The notes below the pieces were generated by a model. The model saw only the letters and a program-made list of their open reading frames with translations. It ran no database searches and was not told the origin of the DNA. Positions 55,921-64,000 of a stretch of 64,000 nucleotides of DNA are shown here, piece after piece (the stretch's first letter is position 1; each line of letters begins with the position of its first letter). The DNA is from Actinomycetes bacterium (GTDB lineage: Bacteria; Actinomycetota; Actinomycetes; Propionibacteriales; Propionibacteriaceae), in the NCBI GenBank assembly GCA_030426725.1, contig JAUHXZ010000007.1, positions 1 to 64,000 of the forward strand. Direction: 5' to 3'. The position numbers were made by a program, and so were the translations under genes.

Positions 55921-56814
55921 TCACACGACGAACTGGTTGGGCTTAGGCGGCTCGAAGCTGTGGTTGCCCTGGAACATCTCCACCGACTCCCGCAGAGCCT
56001 TGAGGAAGTACGGCGGGAAGTCCATGCCCTTCTCGTTGGCCCACAGCAGCTTCGCCTCGAGCCGGCCGATCTCCTTGGCGTAGATCTCGAGTTCGGCATC
56101 CATACCCAGTTCGTTGAGGACTCCGCCGAACTCCTTCTGGTAGTAGTTCACGTAGTCGACGCCGACCATCGTGAACGACTTGGACCGCAGCAGTCGAGCG
56201 ACGTACATCTGCCACGGCTTGAGCGCCTCGTCCTGGACCATCTTCTCCGCGCTCATCCGGTAGAAGGCGAAGTGCCCGGGCTCCTGCTGCTTGATGGGGT
56301 GGATGACCGTCTCGGCGATGGCGCGCTCCCCCATCTCGCCCAGCTCCTTGATGAGTGACGAGTAGGCCAGGACCGCCTGCCGTTCGGTCGATGCACCGGT
56401 CAGGTAGTAGAGCATCCGCGAGATGTCGTGGATGGGTTCCCAGTGCGCCAGGGCGCCGAGCAGCTTCATCCGCAGCGGGATGGTCATGAAGGGGGGCTGC
56501 GGCTCCATGCCGAGGTCGCCCTGCAGCTGGTCGAGCAGGTAGCCGTGCGCCATCTCCTGGTCGTACCAGACGTCCTGGTAGAAGATGCGGTCGACCTCGC
56601 TCACGTTGGGGAGGATGGTGAGCAACTCGAGGACGTTGCGGTCGACCTCGAGCTCGACGCGGGCGAGGTAGTCGATGACGTGCGAGAAGCGGGCGCGCAC
56701 CGCCTCAGGGTCGTTGACCGTACGGTCGGCGGACCCGAGTTCGATCGGCGGGTGCTTGTCCCCCAGGTTGAGGACGAAGCTCTTCAGCGATGCGTCGGTG
56801 ATCTTGGCGGCCAC
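55921..56814 (-). CDS. Putative ferritin-like diiron protein (297 aa)
   Basis: Mostly helical, with two E-x2-H motifs: Glu87-Met-Ala-His90 (DQEMAHG) and Glu178-Pro-Gly-His181 (QEPGHF). Further acidic residues at Glu54/Glu56 and Glu157/Glu160 stand where the other iron ligands of a ferritin-like four-helix bundle would be. This is the layout of acyl-ACP desaturases and arylamine oxygenases, but the sequence is divergent and the substrate unknown. The start is GTG after GGAGGGAG. It precedes the rhamnose locus on the opposite strand and is separated from it by a 250-base gap without other genes. Confidence 0.6.
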   Translation of the reverse strand: MAAKITDASLKSFVLNLGDKHPPIELGSADRTVNDPEAVRARFSHVIDYLARVELEVDRNVLELLTILPNVSEVDRIFYQDVWYDQEMAHGYLLDQLQGDLGMEPQPPFMTIPLRMKLLGALAHWEPIHDISRMLYYLTGASTERQAVLAYSSLIKELGEMGERAIAETVIHPIKQQEPGHFAFYRMSAEKMVQDEALKPWQMYVARLLRSKSFTMVGVDYVNYYQKEFGGVLNELGMDAELEIYAKEIGRLEAKLLWANEKGMDFPPYFLKALRESVEMFQGNHSFEPPKPNQFVV

Positions 56815-57064
56815 TGCACTCCCTCCCGGTGTCTGGGCCCAGCATTCCGGATCGGCGGTTCAGTACGCGAACCGTCCACCCTGCGGGCGCCACCCGGTCC
56901 GGGTCGTCAGCACTCCGCCGCCGACCAAGTGGGTCCTCTTCGAGCCACCCGGAGAGTGAACAGCACGGTGCCGGGTGCAGTGAAGGGTTGATGAGGCGGC
57001 GCGCCCCCGCGGCCCGCCGATCCTCGAATAGAGTAGCCCCAGAGAGCCGACCCGGAGGAGCGAC

Positions 57065-58087
57065 GTGTCAACCCAGCCACGCCTCAGCATGCGCGACGTG
57101 GCTGAGATGGCCAACGTGTCGATCGGCACGGTGTCCAACGTCGTCAACAACCCGGCCCGGGTCCTCCCCGCCACGCGGGAGCGGGTACTTGAGGCCATCC
57201 GCACGCTGGGCTGGACGCCGAACCAGCAGGCGCAGGCTCTGCGGGCCGGCCGGAGCCGCACCATCGGGTTGGCGGTCATGGACGTGGCCAACCCGTTCTT
57301 CGCCGATCTGCTCCGTGGCGCGCAGGCCCGGCTTGAGGAGGAGGGCTACGGCGCGACGATCGGCGACGCCGACAACCGCCCGGCCAGGGAGGAGGCCGTC
57401 CTGCGGTCGTTCCGGGACCAGCGCGTGCGCGGCGTCATCCTTGGGCCGATCGCGGCCCTCCCACGGGAGGTGGAGGCGCTGCACAAGGCCAGGATCCCGA
57501 CAGTTCTTGTGGACCGAGCCGAGGGCGGGGACGCCTGTACGGTCGGGGTCGACGACGTCGCCGGTGGACGGATCGCCGCGGAGCATCTCATCTCGCAGGG
57601 TCACCGGAGCCTCGCCTTCGTCGGCGGACCCACGACGCTGGCACAGGTCCGCGACCGCCGCGAGGGCGCGGAGCAGGCGGCCGAGGCCGCGGAGGCGAAC
57701 CTATTGGCCGTTTCGGTGCCGTCCCTCGATTTCACCTCCGGGCGCTCCGCGGCGGAGCACATCACGATGCTGCCCGTCGACGAGCGACCCACGGGCATCT
57801 TCTGCGCCAACGACCTCATCGCCATCGGGATGCTGCAGGGGCTGGTCGCCGCCGGCCTCCGGGTCCCGCAGGACGTGGCACTCGTGGGCTACGACGACAT
57901 CGATTTCGCCGCGGCCGCCACCGTCCCCCTGTCGTCGGTGGCTCAGCCCAGGCGCGAACTCGGCCGGTCCGCGGCCGAGCTGCTGATTCAGGAACTCGCG
58001 GACATCGACGGGGGCCTCGAGCACCAGCACCGCACGATCACATATACCCCCAGCCTCGTGGTGCGCGCCTCGAGCGCCCGCGTCTGA
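57065..58087 (+). CDS. LacI family regulator of the rhamnose locus (340 aa)
   Basis: An N-terminal LacI helix-turn-helix (SMRDVAEMANVSIGTVSNVVNNPARVLPATRERVLEAI, residues 8-45) and hinge helix (QQAQALRAGRSRTIG) are followed by a periplasmic-binding-type effector domain (VMDVANPFFADLLRGAQ to IFCANDLIAIGMLQGL and YDDIDFAAAATVPLSSV). LacI regulators of this kind respond to sugars. It lies 92 bases upstream of rhaI in the same direction, so rhamnose or rhamnulose is the likely effector. The start is GTG with GGAGGAG before it. Confidence 0.9.
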   Translation: MSTQPRLSMRDVAEMANVSIGTVSNVVNNPARVLPATRERVLEAIRTLGWTPNQQAQALRAGRSRTIGLAVMDVANPFFADLLRGAQARLEEEGYGATIGDADNRPAREEAVLRSFRDQRVRGVILGPIAALPREVEALHKARIPTVLVDRAEGGDACTVGVDDVAGGRIAAEHLISQGHRSLAFVGGPTTLAQVRDRREGAEQAAEAAEANLLAVSVPSLDFTSGRSAAEHITMLPVDERPTGIFCANDLIAIGMLQGLVAAGLRVPQDVALVGYDDIDFAAAATVPLSSVAQPRRELGRSAAELLIQELADIDGGLEHQHRTITYTPSLVVRASSARV

Positions 58088-58105
58088 CGACGGCAGCCCA
58101 TTGTA

Positions 58106-58134
58106 TTGACCAAACCACCCCTCGGTTGTATCGT
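58106..58134 (+). promoter_or_regulatory. Promoter of rhaI and the kinase-aldolase gene
   Basis: TTGACC (58106-58111), a 17-base spacer and TATCGT (58129-58134) form a good -35/-10 pair about 45 bases before the rhaI start. The -10 sits within the LacI-type operator. Confidence 0.7.
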
Positions 58135-58139
58135 TTCAA
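58126..58139. promoter_or_regulatory. LacI-type operator before rhaI
   Basis: TTGTATCGTTTCAA is an imperfect palindrome centred on CG and matches the common LacI-family core TGAAACGTTTCA at 10 of 12 positions. It overlaps the promoter -10. A weaker half-match (TGAAACGCTGAA) lies at 58149-58160. The upstream LacI gene is the probable binder. Confidence 0.65.
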
Positions 58140-58179
58140 TCATCGCGATGAAACGCTGAAGCACGCGCAAGGAGGCGCC

Positions 58180-59340
58180 ATGTTCGACAAGATCAGTTCC
58201 CAACTCGAAGCCCAGGTGATCGAGGTCCCGTCGTGGGCCTACGGCAACTCGGGCACGCGCTTCCGGGTGTTCGGCTCCCCCGGCACGCCGCGGACGATCC
58301 AGGAGAAGCTCGCCGACGCCGCCCAGGTCAACAGCTTCACCGGCCTCTCACCCAAGGTCGCGCTGCACTACCCGTGGGACAAGGTCGACGATTGGGCGGC
58401 ACTCAAGGCCTACGCCACCGACCTCGGCATCGAGCTCGGCACCGTCAACTCAAACACCTTCCAGGACGAGGCCTACAAGTTCGGCAGCCTCGTCCACAGC
58501 GATCCCAAGATCCGCCAGAAGGCCGTCGACCACCATCTCGAGTGCCTGGAGATCATGAACGAGATCGGCTCGCGGGACCTGAAGATCTGGCTGGCCGACG
58601 GCACCAACTACGCCGGCCAGGGCGACATGCGCCGCCGCCAGGACTGGCTGGCCGAGTCCCTGTCCGCCATCTACGCCCAGCTCGCACCCGAGCAGCGCCT
58701 CGTGCTCGAGTACAAGATCTTCGAGCCGTTCTTCTACCACATGGACGTCCCGGACTGGGGCACCTCCTTCGCGCATGTCAACGCCCTGGGCGACCAGGCC
58801 CTCGTCTGCCTCGACACCGGCCACCACGCGCCCAGCACCAACATAGAGTTCATCGTCGCCCAGCTGCTGCGCCTCGGGAAGCTCGGCTCGTTCGACTTCA
58901 ACTCGCGCTACTACGCCGACGACGACCTCATCGTTGGCTCCGCCGACCCGTTCCAGCTGTTCCGCATCCTGTGGGAGGTCCGCCGCGGTGGCGGCTTCGA
59001 GCCCGAGTCCGAGGTCGCATTCATGCTGGACCAGTGCCACAACATCGAGGACAAGGTCCCCGGCCAGATCCGCTCCGTGCTCAACGTGCAGGAGATGACC
59101 GCTCGGGTGCTGCTGCTCGACGCCGACGCCCTCCAGGCGGCGCAGGACGCCAACGACGTCCTCGGCGCCAACGGGATCTTCATGGACGCCTTCTACACCG
59201 ACGTGCGCCCGGCGCTCGCCGAGTGGCGTGAGGGACGCGGCCTGCCCGCCGACCCGATGAAGGCGTTCGCCGAGTCGGGCTACCTCGCCAAGATCGCCGA
59301 GGAGCGCGTCGGAGGCACCCAGGCGGGCTGGGGAGCCTGA
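58180..59340 (+). CDS. rhaI: L-rhamnose isomerase, RhaI type (386 aa)
   Basis: Interconverts L-rhamnose and L-rhamnulose, the first step of the pathway. The sequence is of the xylose-isomerase-like TIM-barrel group typified by Pseudomonas stutzeri RhaI. Metal-site Glu/Asp/His residues fall in VLEYKIFEPFFYHMDVPDWG, LDTGHHAPSTNIEFIVA and FNSRYYADDDL. GGAGG lies four bases before the ATG. Its stop overlaps the next ATG by one base (TGATG), so the kinase-aldolase is coupled to it. Confidence 0.93.
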   Translation: MFDKISSQLEAQVIEVPSWAYGNSGTRFRVFGSPGTPRTIQEKLADAAQVNSFTGLSPKVALHYPWDKVDDWAALKAYATDLGIELGTVNSNTFQDEAYKFGSLVHSDPKIRQKAVDHHLECLEIMNEIGSRDLKIWLADGTNYAGQGDMRRRQDWLAESLSAIYAQLAPEQRLVLEYKIFEPFFYHMDVPDWGTSFAHVNALGDQALVCLDTGHHAPSTNIEFIVAQLLRLGKLGSFDFNSRYYADDDLIVGSADPFQLFRILWEVRRGGGFEPESEVAFMLDQCHNIEDKVPGQIRSVLNVQEMTARVLLLDADALQAAQDANDVLGANGIFMDAFYTDVRPALAEWREGRGLPADPMKAFAESGYLAKIAEERVGGTQAGWGA

Positions 59341-61841
59341 TGCCCGCGCAGTCCGTCATCGCCGTCGACCTCGGGGCGACCAGCGGCCGGGTGGTGCTCG
59401 CCACCCTGGCCGACGGTCGCACTGACCTCGCCGAGGTGCACCGGTTCAGCACCGCCGCCCATCCCACCGGCGACGGGCTCCGGCTCGACGTGCACGCCCT
59501 GTTCGCCGAGATCCAGCGCGGCATCGGGCTCGCCGTCGACGCGGCGACCGCCCCGGTGGCGTCCCTGGGCATCGACTGCTGGGCGGTCGACTACGGCCTC
59601 CTCGGCGACGACGGGCTGCTCGAGCTCCCGTTCAACTACCGCGACGAGCGGACCGCACGTGGCCTCGCGCTCGTGCGGGACAAGATCTCCTACGAGGAGC
59701 TCTACGGACGCACCGGCCTCCAGGACATCCCGTTCAACACCATCAATCAGCTGGCCGATGACCTGGCCGCCGGCAGACTCGACCGCGCCACCCGCTTCCT
59801 CATGCTGCCCGACCTGCTGGCCTACTGGCTGACCGGCCGGGCGGTCGCCGAGCGCACCAACGCCTCCACCACCGCCCTGCTCGATCCGCGCACGGGCGAG
59901 TGGGACTGGGAGCTGATCGACCGGCTCGGCCTCCCCCGGCGGATCTTCCCCGAGGTGGTCGAGGCCGGAACCGTCGTCGGTGAGATCACTACGGGCCCCG
60001 CGACGGGCGTCCCGCTCGTCGCTGTCGGCACGCACGACACCGCGTCGGCCGTCGTCGGCGCCCCGCTCAGGACCGACGACGCGTTCATCTCGTCCGGCAC
60101 CTGGTCCCTGGTGGGCATGGAACTGCCCGGGCCGATCCTCACCGACGCGTCCCGCGAGGCCTCCCTCACCAACGAGGGCGGTGTCGACGGCACCGTGCGC
60201 TACCTCAAGAACGTGATGGGGCTGTGGATCCTGTCGGAGTCCATCCGCACCTGGGCGAAGGACGGCCGGCATTTCGAGGTGCCCGAGCTCATCGAGGCGG
60301 CCCGGGCCATCGACGACGCCCCCCGCTTCGACGCCACCCACCCCAGCCTCCTGCCTCCCGGTGACATGCCGGCCCGCGTCAAGGCCCTGGCCGGGGGCGA
60401 CGACCGGCTGGATGATCCCGCCGTACTGACGCGCGCCCTCATCGAGTCCCTCGCGGATGCCTACCGCGACGTCGTCGAGGAGCTGGCCTCCATCACGGGG
60501 CGCGCACCAGGGCGTATCGTCATCGTGGGCGGCGGCTCCCAGAACCGTCTGTTGTGCCAGCGCACGGCGGACCGGACCGGTCTGCCAGTGTCCGCCGGCC
60601 CCGTCGAGGCGACCGCGCTCGGCAACTGCCTCGTCCAGGCGCGCGCCGTCGGGATTCTCGACGGCACGCTCACCGATCTCAGAAAGCACGTGATGGCCTC
60701 CTCCAATGTCACCCAGTACCTCCCCCGTCCCGACGAGAAGCTCGCGGCGATCACCGCGCTCAGCAACGAGTTCGGCGCCAACCCCTCCTTCGCCCGGGCC
60801 GGCGGCGGCAACTCCTCGGCCAAGGACGACGGCGTCCTCTGGATCAAGCCCAGCGGCGTGTCCATGGCCACCCTCGAAGCCGAGGACCTGGTGCCCCTCG
60901 ACCTGCAGATCCTGCTCGACTCGCTCGACGCCCCCGACCCGGATCCGAGCTTCGGCGACCCGGTCAACCACATCGCGACCCTGGCCCGCCGCGACGACGG
61001 CCCACGGCGCCCGTCGGTGGAGATCCTGTTCCACGCGCTCATCCCCGAGACCTACGTGCTGCACAGCCACCCCCTGCTCATCAACGCGATCACCTGCAAC
61101 GCCGACGGCGAGGCCCTCGCCCACGCGATGTTCGGCGACGACGTGCTGTGGGTGCCCTACGTCGACCCGGGTCTGCCGCTGGCCCGCGAGGTGAAGGCGC
61201 GCCGTGAGGCCTACGTCACCCGCACCGGCGGCCCGGCCCCGGCAGCGACGTTCCTCATGAACCACGGGCTCATCGTCTCGGGCGACGACCCGGAGGCGGT
61301 CCGACTGGAGAGCTACCGCATCCTCCGGGCGATCGAGCGCGCCGTGGCCGACGCGGCCCGCCCCGAGCCGGCCCCGGAACCCGACACCGACGCCCTCGAG
61401 GAGGTGGCCGAGGCGTTCCGCCTCGCGCTGGGCGCCGAGGCCGCGGCCGCCGACGGCGGGGACATCGCCCGCGGCTTCCCCACCACCAGCGCCGGCGCGC
61501 GGTTCCTCGTCGAGGGCCCGCTGATCCCGGACCAGATCGTCTACGCCGGGTCCTTCCCGCTCGTCGTGAGCGGCAAGGACGTCATCGACGCGCGGCTCGC
61601 GGAGTTCCGGACGGCGCGGGGCATCGATCCCGTCGTCGCCGTGGTTCCCGGTGTGGGCGTCGTGGCGGCCGGTGACGACATCAAGTCCGCCACCACGGCC
61701 CTGCAGGTCTACGTCGACGCCCTCACGGTCGGCCAGGCCGCGACGGCGCTCGGCAGCGTCCGCGCCCTGGACGAGCGCGAGCGCCGCTTCATCGAGACGT
61801 GGGAGGCCGAGGCCTACCGCAAGCAGGTCGCCAAGAGCTGA
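59340..61841 (+). CDS. rhaBD: Fused rhamnulokinase and rhamnulose-1-phosphate aldolase (833 aa)
   Basis: Residues 1 to about 462 are a complete FGGY-type rhamnulokinase: DLGATSGR at 10-17, the catalytic Asp233 in GTHDTAS, GGGSQNRLLCQRTAD at 397-411, and the usual end SSNVTQYLPR near 454-463. Without a linker, residues from about 466 are a class II aldolase: GGGNSS at 488-493, zinc ligands His575 and His577 in VLHSHP and His642 in NHG, and a C-terminal GPLIPDQIVYAG region at 726-737. The aldolase part resembles the N-terminal half of the bifunctional aldolase/lactaldehyde dehydrogenase, but no dehydrogenase domain follows. The two activities are inferred. It would phosphorylate rhamnulose and split the product to DHAP and L-lactaldehyde. 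Confidence 0.9.
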   Translation: MPAQSVIAVDLGATSGRVVLATLADGRTDLAEVHRFSTAAHPTGDGLRLDVHALFAEIQRGIGLAVDAATAPVASLGIDCWAVDYGLLGDDGLLELPFNYRDERTARGLALVRDKISYEELYGRTGLQDIPFNTINQLADDLAAGRLDRATRFLMLPDLLAYWLTGRAVAERTNASTTALLDPRTGEWDWELIDRLGLPRRIFPEVVEAGTVVGEITTGPATGVPLVAVGTHDTASAVVGAPLRTDDAFISSGTWSLVGMELPGPILTDASREASLTNEGGVDGTVRYLKNVMGLWILSESIRTWAKDGRHFEVPELIEAARAIDDAPRFDATHPSLLPPGDMPARVKALAGGDDRLDDPAVLTRALIESLADAYRDVVEELASITGRAPGRIVIVGGGSQNRLLCQRTADRTGLPVSAGPVEATALGNCLVQARAVGILDGTLTDLRKHVMASSNVTQYLPRPDEKLAAITALSNEFGANPSFARAGGGNSSAKDDGVLWIKPSGVSMATLEAEDLVPLDLQILLDSLDAPDPDPSFGDPVNHIATLARRDDGPRRPSVEILFHALIPETYVLHSHPLLINAITCNADGEALAHAMFGDDVLWVPYVDPGLPLAREVKARREAYVTRTGGPAPAATFLMNHGLIVSGDDPEAVRLESYRILRAIERAVADAARPEPAPEPDTDALEEVAEAFRLALGAEAAAADGGDIARGFPTTSAGARFLVEGPLIPDQIVYAGSFPLVVSGKDVIDARLAEFRTARGIDPVVAVVPGVGVVAAGDDIKSATTALQVYVDALTVGQAATALGSVRALDERERRFIETWEAEAYRKQVAKS

Positions 61842-61845
61842 CCCC

Positions 61846-64000
61846 TCACTCGACGGCGAGGGCCTGCGTGGGCGTCGCGTTGGCGGCGCGGCGCCCCGGC
61901 AGGACCGACGCCAGCGCGGCGGCCGCCAGGCAGACGCCGAGCAGCGCGACGGTCCACATCGGCTCGATCGTCATCCGGACCTGCACGACTCCCCCGGGCA
62001 CGCCGGCGAAGGCGGAGGTGAGGCCGAGCCAGGCGAAGAACACCCCGGCGCCCACGCCGACGACGATCCCGACCACGGCGAGGGCCAGCGCCTCGATGAG
62101 GAGCATGCCCCGCAGCTGACCGCGCTGCATGCCAAGGGCCCGGAGCAGAGCGGACTCGCGCTGCCGCTCGATGACCGACAGGCCGAGGGTGTTGCTCACG
62201 CCGACGATGGCGATGGCCACCGCGACGCCCAGCAGCGCCGTCATCACGATCACGACGACGTCGATGACCTGCTCGAGGATGCCGGCCATCTGGGCGCCGC
62301 TGTTGCTCAGATCCGGGTTGCCGTCGGCCGTGAGCGCCGCGACGGCCGCGTTGACGGCGGCGGCGTCGGTGCGGTCGGCGAGCTTCACCCACACCGCGAC
62401 GTCGGTCGTCTCGCCGGGCAGCGCCGCGAGCGTCGCCTCGCTGACGCCGAAGGTGGACTGGCCGTACAGCCGGCCCTCCTGGACGTCGAGCGCGGTGCCG
62501 TCGACGGTCAGCGAGTCGGGCATCGCCCATTCCTCGAACCGGGCGATACCGTCGGGGATGGGCTCGGCCTCGACGCCCATCGCTGCCCGCGCGGCGCGGT
62601 CGTCGACGGCGAGGAAGACAGCGCCGTCGACCTGGACCGGCTTGCCGCGCAGGACCGCGACGGACTCGACGCCGGGGGTGTCCTCGACCCGCTCGGCGGT
62701 GCCGGCCGGCACTCCGGCCGCGTAGGTGGCGGCGAGGTCGAGGGGGAACTCCCGGTCGATGGTGTCCATGCCGGACGTGCGTGCGCTGGCGAGCCCGACC
62801 TGGAGGGTGACCACCAGGCCGATGGCCAGCATGAGCGCCGTGGCGGTGGCGGCCGAGCGGCGCGGGTTGCGCGCCGAGTTCTTCAGCGCGAGCCGGGTGG
62901 TGGGACCGGCCCCGCCGAACAGCCGTCCCATGCCGCTGAGCAGCGCCGGGACGAACAGCGGCGCCGCGCCGAGGACGCCGATGGTGAGCAGGCCGCCCGC
63001 GCCGACGGCGTAGACGATGTTGAGGTCGCCGGTGCCGCCGAGCGCCGTGACGGCCAGGAGTCCGCCGCCGGCGAGGAACAGCACGGCCACGATGATCCGG
63101 ACCAGGCCGGCCCGGCGCGCCTCCGCGGCGCTGGGCACCGTCTGGAGGGCGGCCAGCGGCGCGACGCGCGCGGCGGAGACCGCCGGGAGGACGGCCGACG
63201 CGACGGTCGCGGTGACGCCGACGACCACCGCGATCCCGAGTTCGGCCCAGTTGACGACGATGCCCCAGAAGATAGAGCCGGTGAAGGCCGTGCCGACGGC
63301 GGCGACCGCCACGCCGAGCCCGATCCCGATCAGCGATCCTGCGAGCCCCAGGAGCAGCGACTCGGTGAGGAGCCGCCCCATGACCTGGCCGCCGGTGGCG
63401 CCGACGGCCCGCAGCAGGCCGAGCTGGCGCCGCCGCTGGGTGACGAGGATGGCGAACGTGTTGCCGATGGTGATCATGCCCACGAGTACCGCCACGCCGG
63501 CGAAGCCGAGCAGCATGTTGCGGAAGATGTCGAACTCGCCGGTGATGGACACCAGGCGGGAGGCCCGGTACTCCTCGGCGGTCTCGACCACGAGGTCGTC
63601 GTCGGCGACGGCGTTCCCGACGGCCGCCGCCGCGGCGTCGGGGTCGGCGTCCGGGGCGAGCCGGACGGCGATGGCCTCCGCGTCGGCGGCGGTCCCGGCG
63701 GGCGGCCGGATGTAGCCGGTGGAGGCGAAGAGGCTCTCGGCGTCGCGGGTGATCCCGACGACGACCGCGGGCGACCCGCCGCCGAGGCCGACCTCGTCCC
63801 CGACGGTGACGCCGAGGGTGTCGGCCATGTCGCGGGAGACCGCGATCTCGCCGGCCGTCTCCGGGTAGCGCCCCTCGTCGAGGTCCGCCCAGCGGAAGTC
63901 GGGCGCGACGTCGGCCCACAGAGTGGCGAAGACCGTGCGCTCCGCGGCGGTCACGTCGGTGGAGCGGCTGAGCACCGGCTGGGCGGCGGCCACACCGTCG
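61846..64000 (-). CDS. FtsX-like ABC transporter permease, N-terminus cut off by window edge
   Basis: A MacB/FtsX-type permease lacking only its N-terminal part, which lies beyond base 64000. Visible are an extracytoplasmic MacB-like domain, a first set of membrane helices (around GEFDIFRNMLLGFAGVAVLVGMITIGNTFAI, then LLGLAGSLIGIGLGVAVA), a further hydrophobic stretch with NSARNPRRSAATATALMLAI, a second extracytoplasmic domain, and the C-terminal FtsX domain (GVSNTLGLSVIERQRESALLRALGMQRGQLR to the last helices). The family extrudes or remodels lipids or lipoproteins together with an ATPase, which is not in this window. It is convergent with the rhamnose operon, four bases between stops. Confidence 0.9.
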   Translation of the reverse strand, partial: DGVAAAQPVLSRSTDVTAAERTVFATLWADVAPDFRWADLDEGRYPETAGEIAVSRDMADTLGVTVGDEVGLGGGSPAVVVGITRDAESLFASTGYIRPPAGTAADAEAIAVRLAPDADPDAAAAAVGNAVADDDLVVETAEEYRASRLVSITGEFDIFRNMLLGFAGVAVLVGMITIGNTFAILVTQRRRQLGLLRAVGATGGQVMGRLLTESLLLGLAGSLIGIGLGVAVAAVGTAFTGSIFWGIVVNWAELGIAVVVGVTATVASAVLPAVSAARVAPLAALQTVPSAAEARRAGLVRIIVAVLFLAGGGLLAVTALGGTGDLNIVYAVGAGGLLTIGVLGAAPLFVPALLSGMGRLFGGAGPTTRLALKNSARNPRRSAATATALMLAIGLVVTLQVGLASARTSGMDTIDREFPLDLAATYAAGVPAGTAERVEDTPGVESVAVLRGKPVQVDGAVFLAVDDRAARAAMGVEAEPIPDGIARFEEWAMPDSLTVDGTALDVQEGRLYGQSTFGVSEATLAALPGETTDVAVWVKLADRTDAAAVNAAVAALTADGNPDLSNSGAQMAGILEQVIDVVVIVMTALLGVAVAIAIVGVSNTLGLSVIERQRESALLRALGMQRGQLRGMLLIEALALAVVGIVVGVGAGVFFAWLGLTSAFAGVPGGVVQVRMTIEPMWTVALLGVCLAAAALASVLPGRRAANATPTQALAVE

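Noticed and set aside
58134-58156. Inverted GTTTCA...TGAAAC pair with a ten-base spacer upstream of rhaI
   Set aside because: Half-sites point outward and are too far apart for a single LacI dimer; the CG-centred site at 58126-58139 is a better operator.

Overview
The window reads as chromosome from a high-G+C actinobacterium. The mycothiol S-conjugate amidase (mca), the mca / DUF4307 / greA order, the short-chain Z-prenyl synthase, the xseA-xseB-DUF4245 cluster, the eno-ftsB-DUF501-ppx cluster and a DtxR/IdeR-type iron box all fit Actinomycetota. The gene content would suit Propionibacteriaceae (Tessaracoccus-like), but that family-level guess is inference. Nearly all of the window is ordinary, densely packed core genome. 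No phage, insertion sequence, CRISPR array or rRNA was seen.

Layout. 1-5.5 kb: a cut-off transketolase, a purine-type phosphoribosyltransferase, a GNAT acetyltransferase, a Nudix hydrolase, nicotinamidase, a CBS protein, serine acetyltransferase and a DUF6191-like small protein. 5.6-8.2 kb: an oxidoreductase plus membrane protein operon divergent from its likely TetR repressor, with two matching operators 33 bp apart. 8.2-11.4 kb: YrhK protein, MTA/SAH nucleosidase, a CaCA-family exchanger and ychF. 11.5-15.6 kb: a four-gene ferric-siderophore ABC importer behind an iron box; its ATPase ends in an unusual four-cysteine tail. 15.6-19.1 kb: an ABC exporter co-transcribed with a NarL-type two-component system. 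19.2-30.3 kb: M18 aminopeptidase, rmuC, ilvA, ispH, xseAB, DUF4245, Z-prenyl synthase, a TrhA/hemolysin-III protein behind a strong palindrome, and PhoH.

30.3-42.3 kb: thioredoxin-domain protein, rhomboid, mca, DUF4307, greA, a DUF2089/DUF4097-like pair with a probable leaderless promoter, ung, msrA, a lipoprotein, YbaK, Nudix, Bax-inhibitor protein and a beta-CASP metallohydrolase. 42.3-45.4 kb: DUF1304, an odd UAA-anticodon tRNA with a short variable loop, and NfeD plus flotillin. 45.4-54.9 kb: one long co-directional run on the minus strand (rplY-pth-mfd-lipoprotein-mazG-eno-ftsB-DUF501-ppx). 55-56.8 kb: a lower-G+C Tat-type secreted protein and a putative diiron protein.

57-61.8 kb is an L-rhamnose catabolic locus: a LacI regulator, L-rhamnose isomerase (rhaI), and a single 833-residue protein that joins rhamnulokinase to a rhamnulose-1-phosphate aldolase. 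This fusion is the most notable thing in the window: kinase and aldolase, the second and third steps, sit in one chain, and no lactaldehyde dehydrogenase or transporter gene is next to it. The window ends inside an FtsX-like ABC permease.
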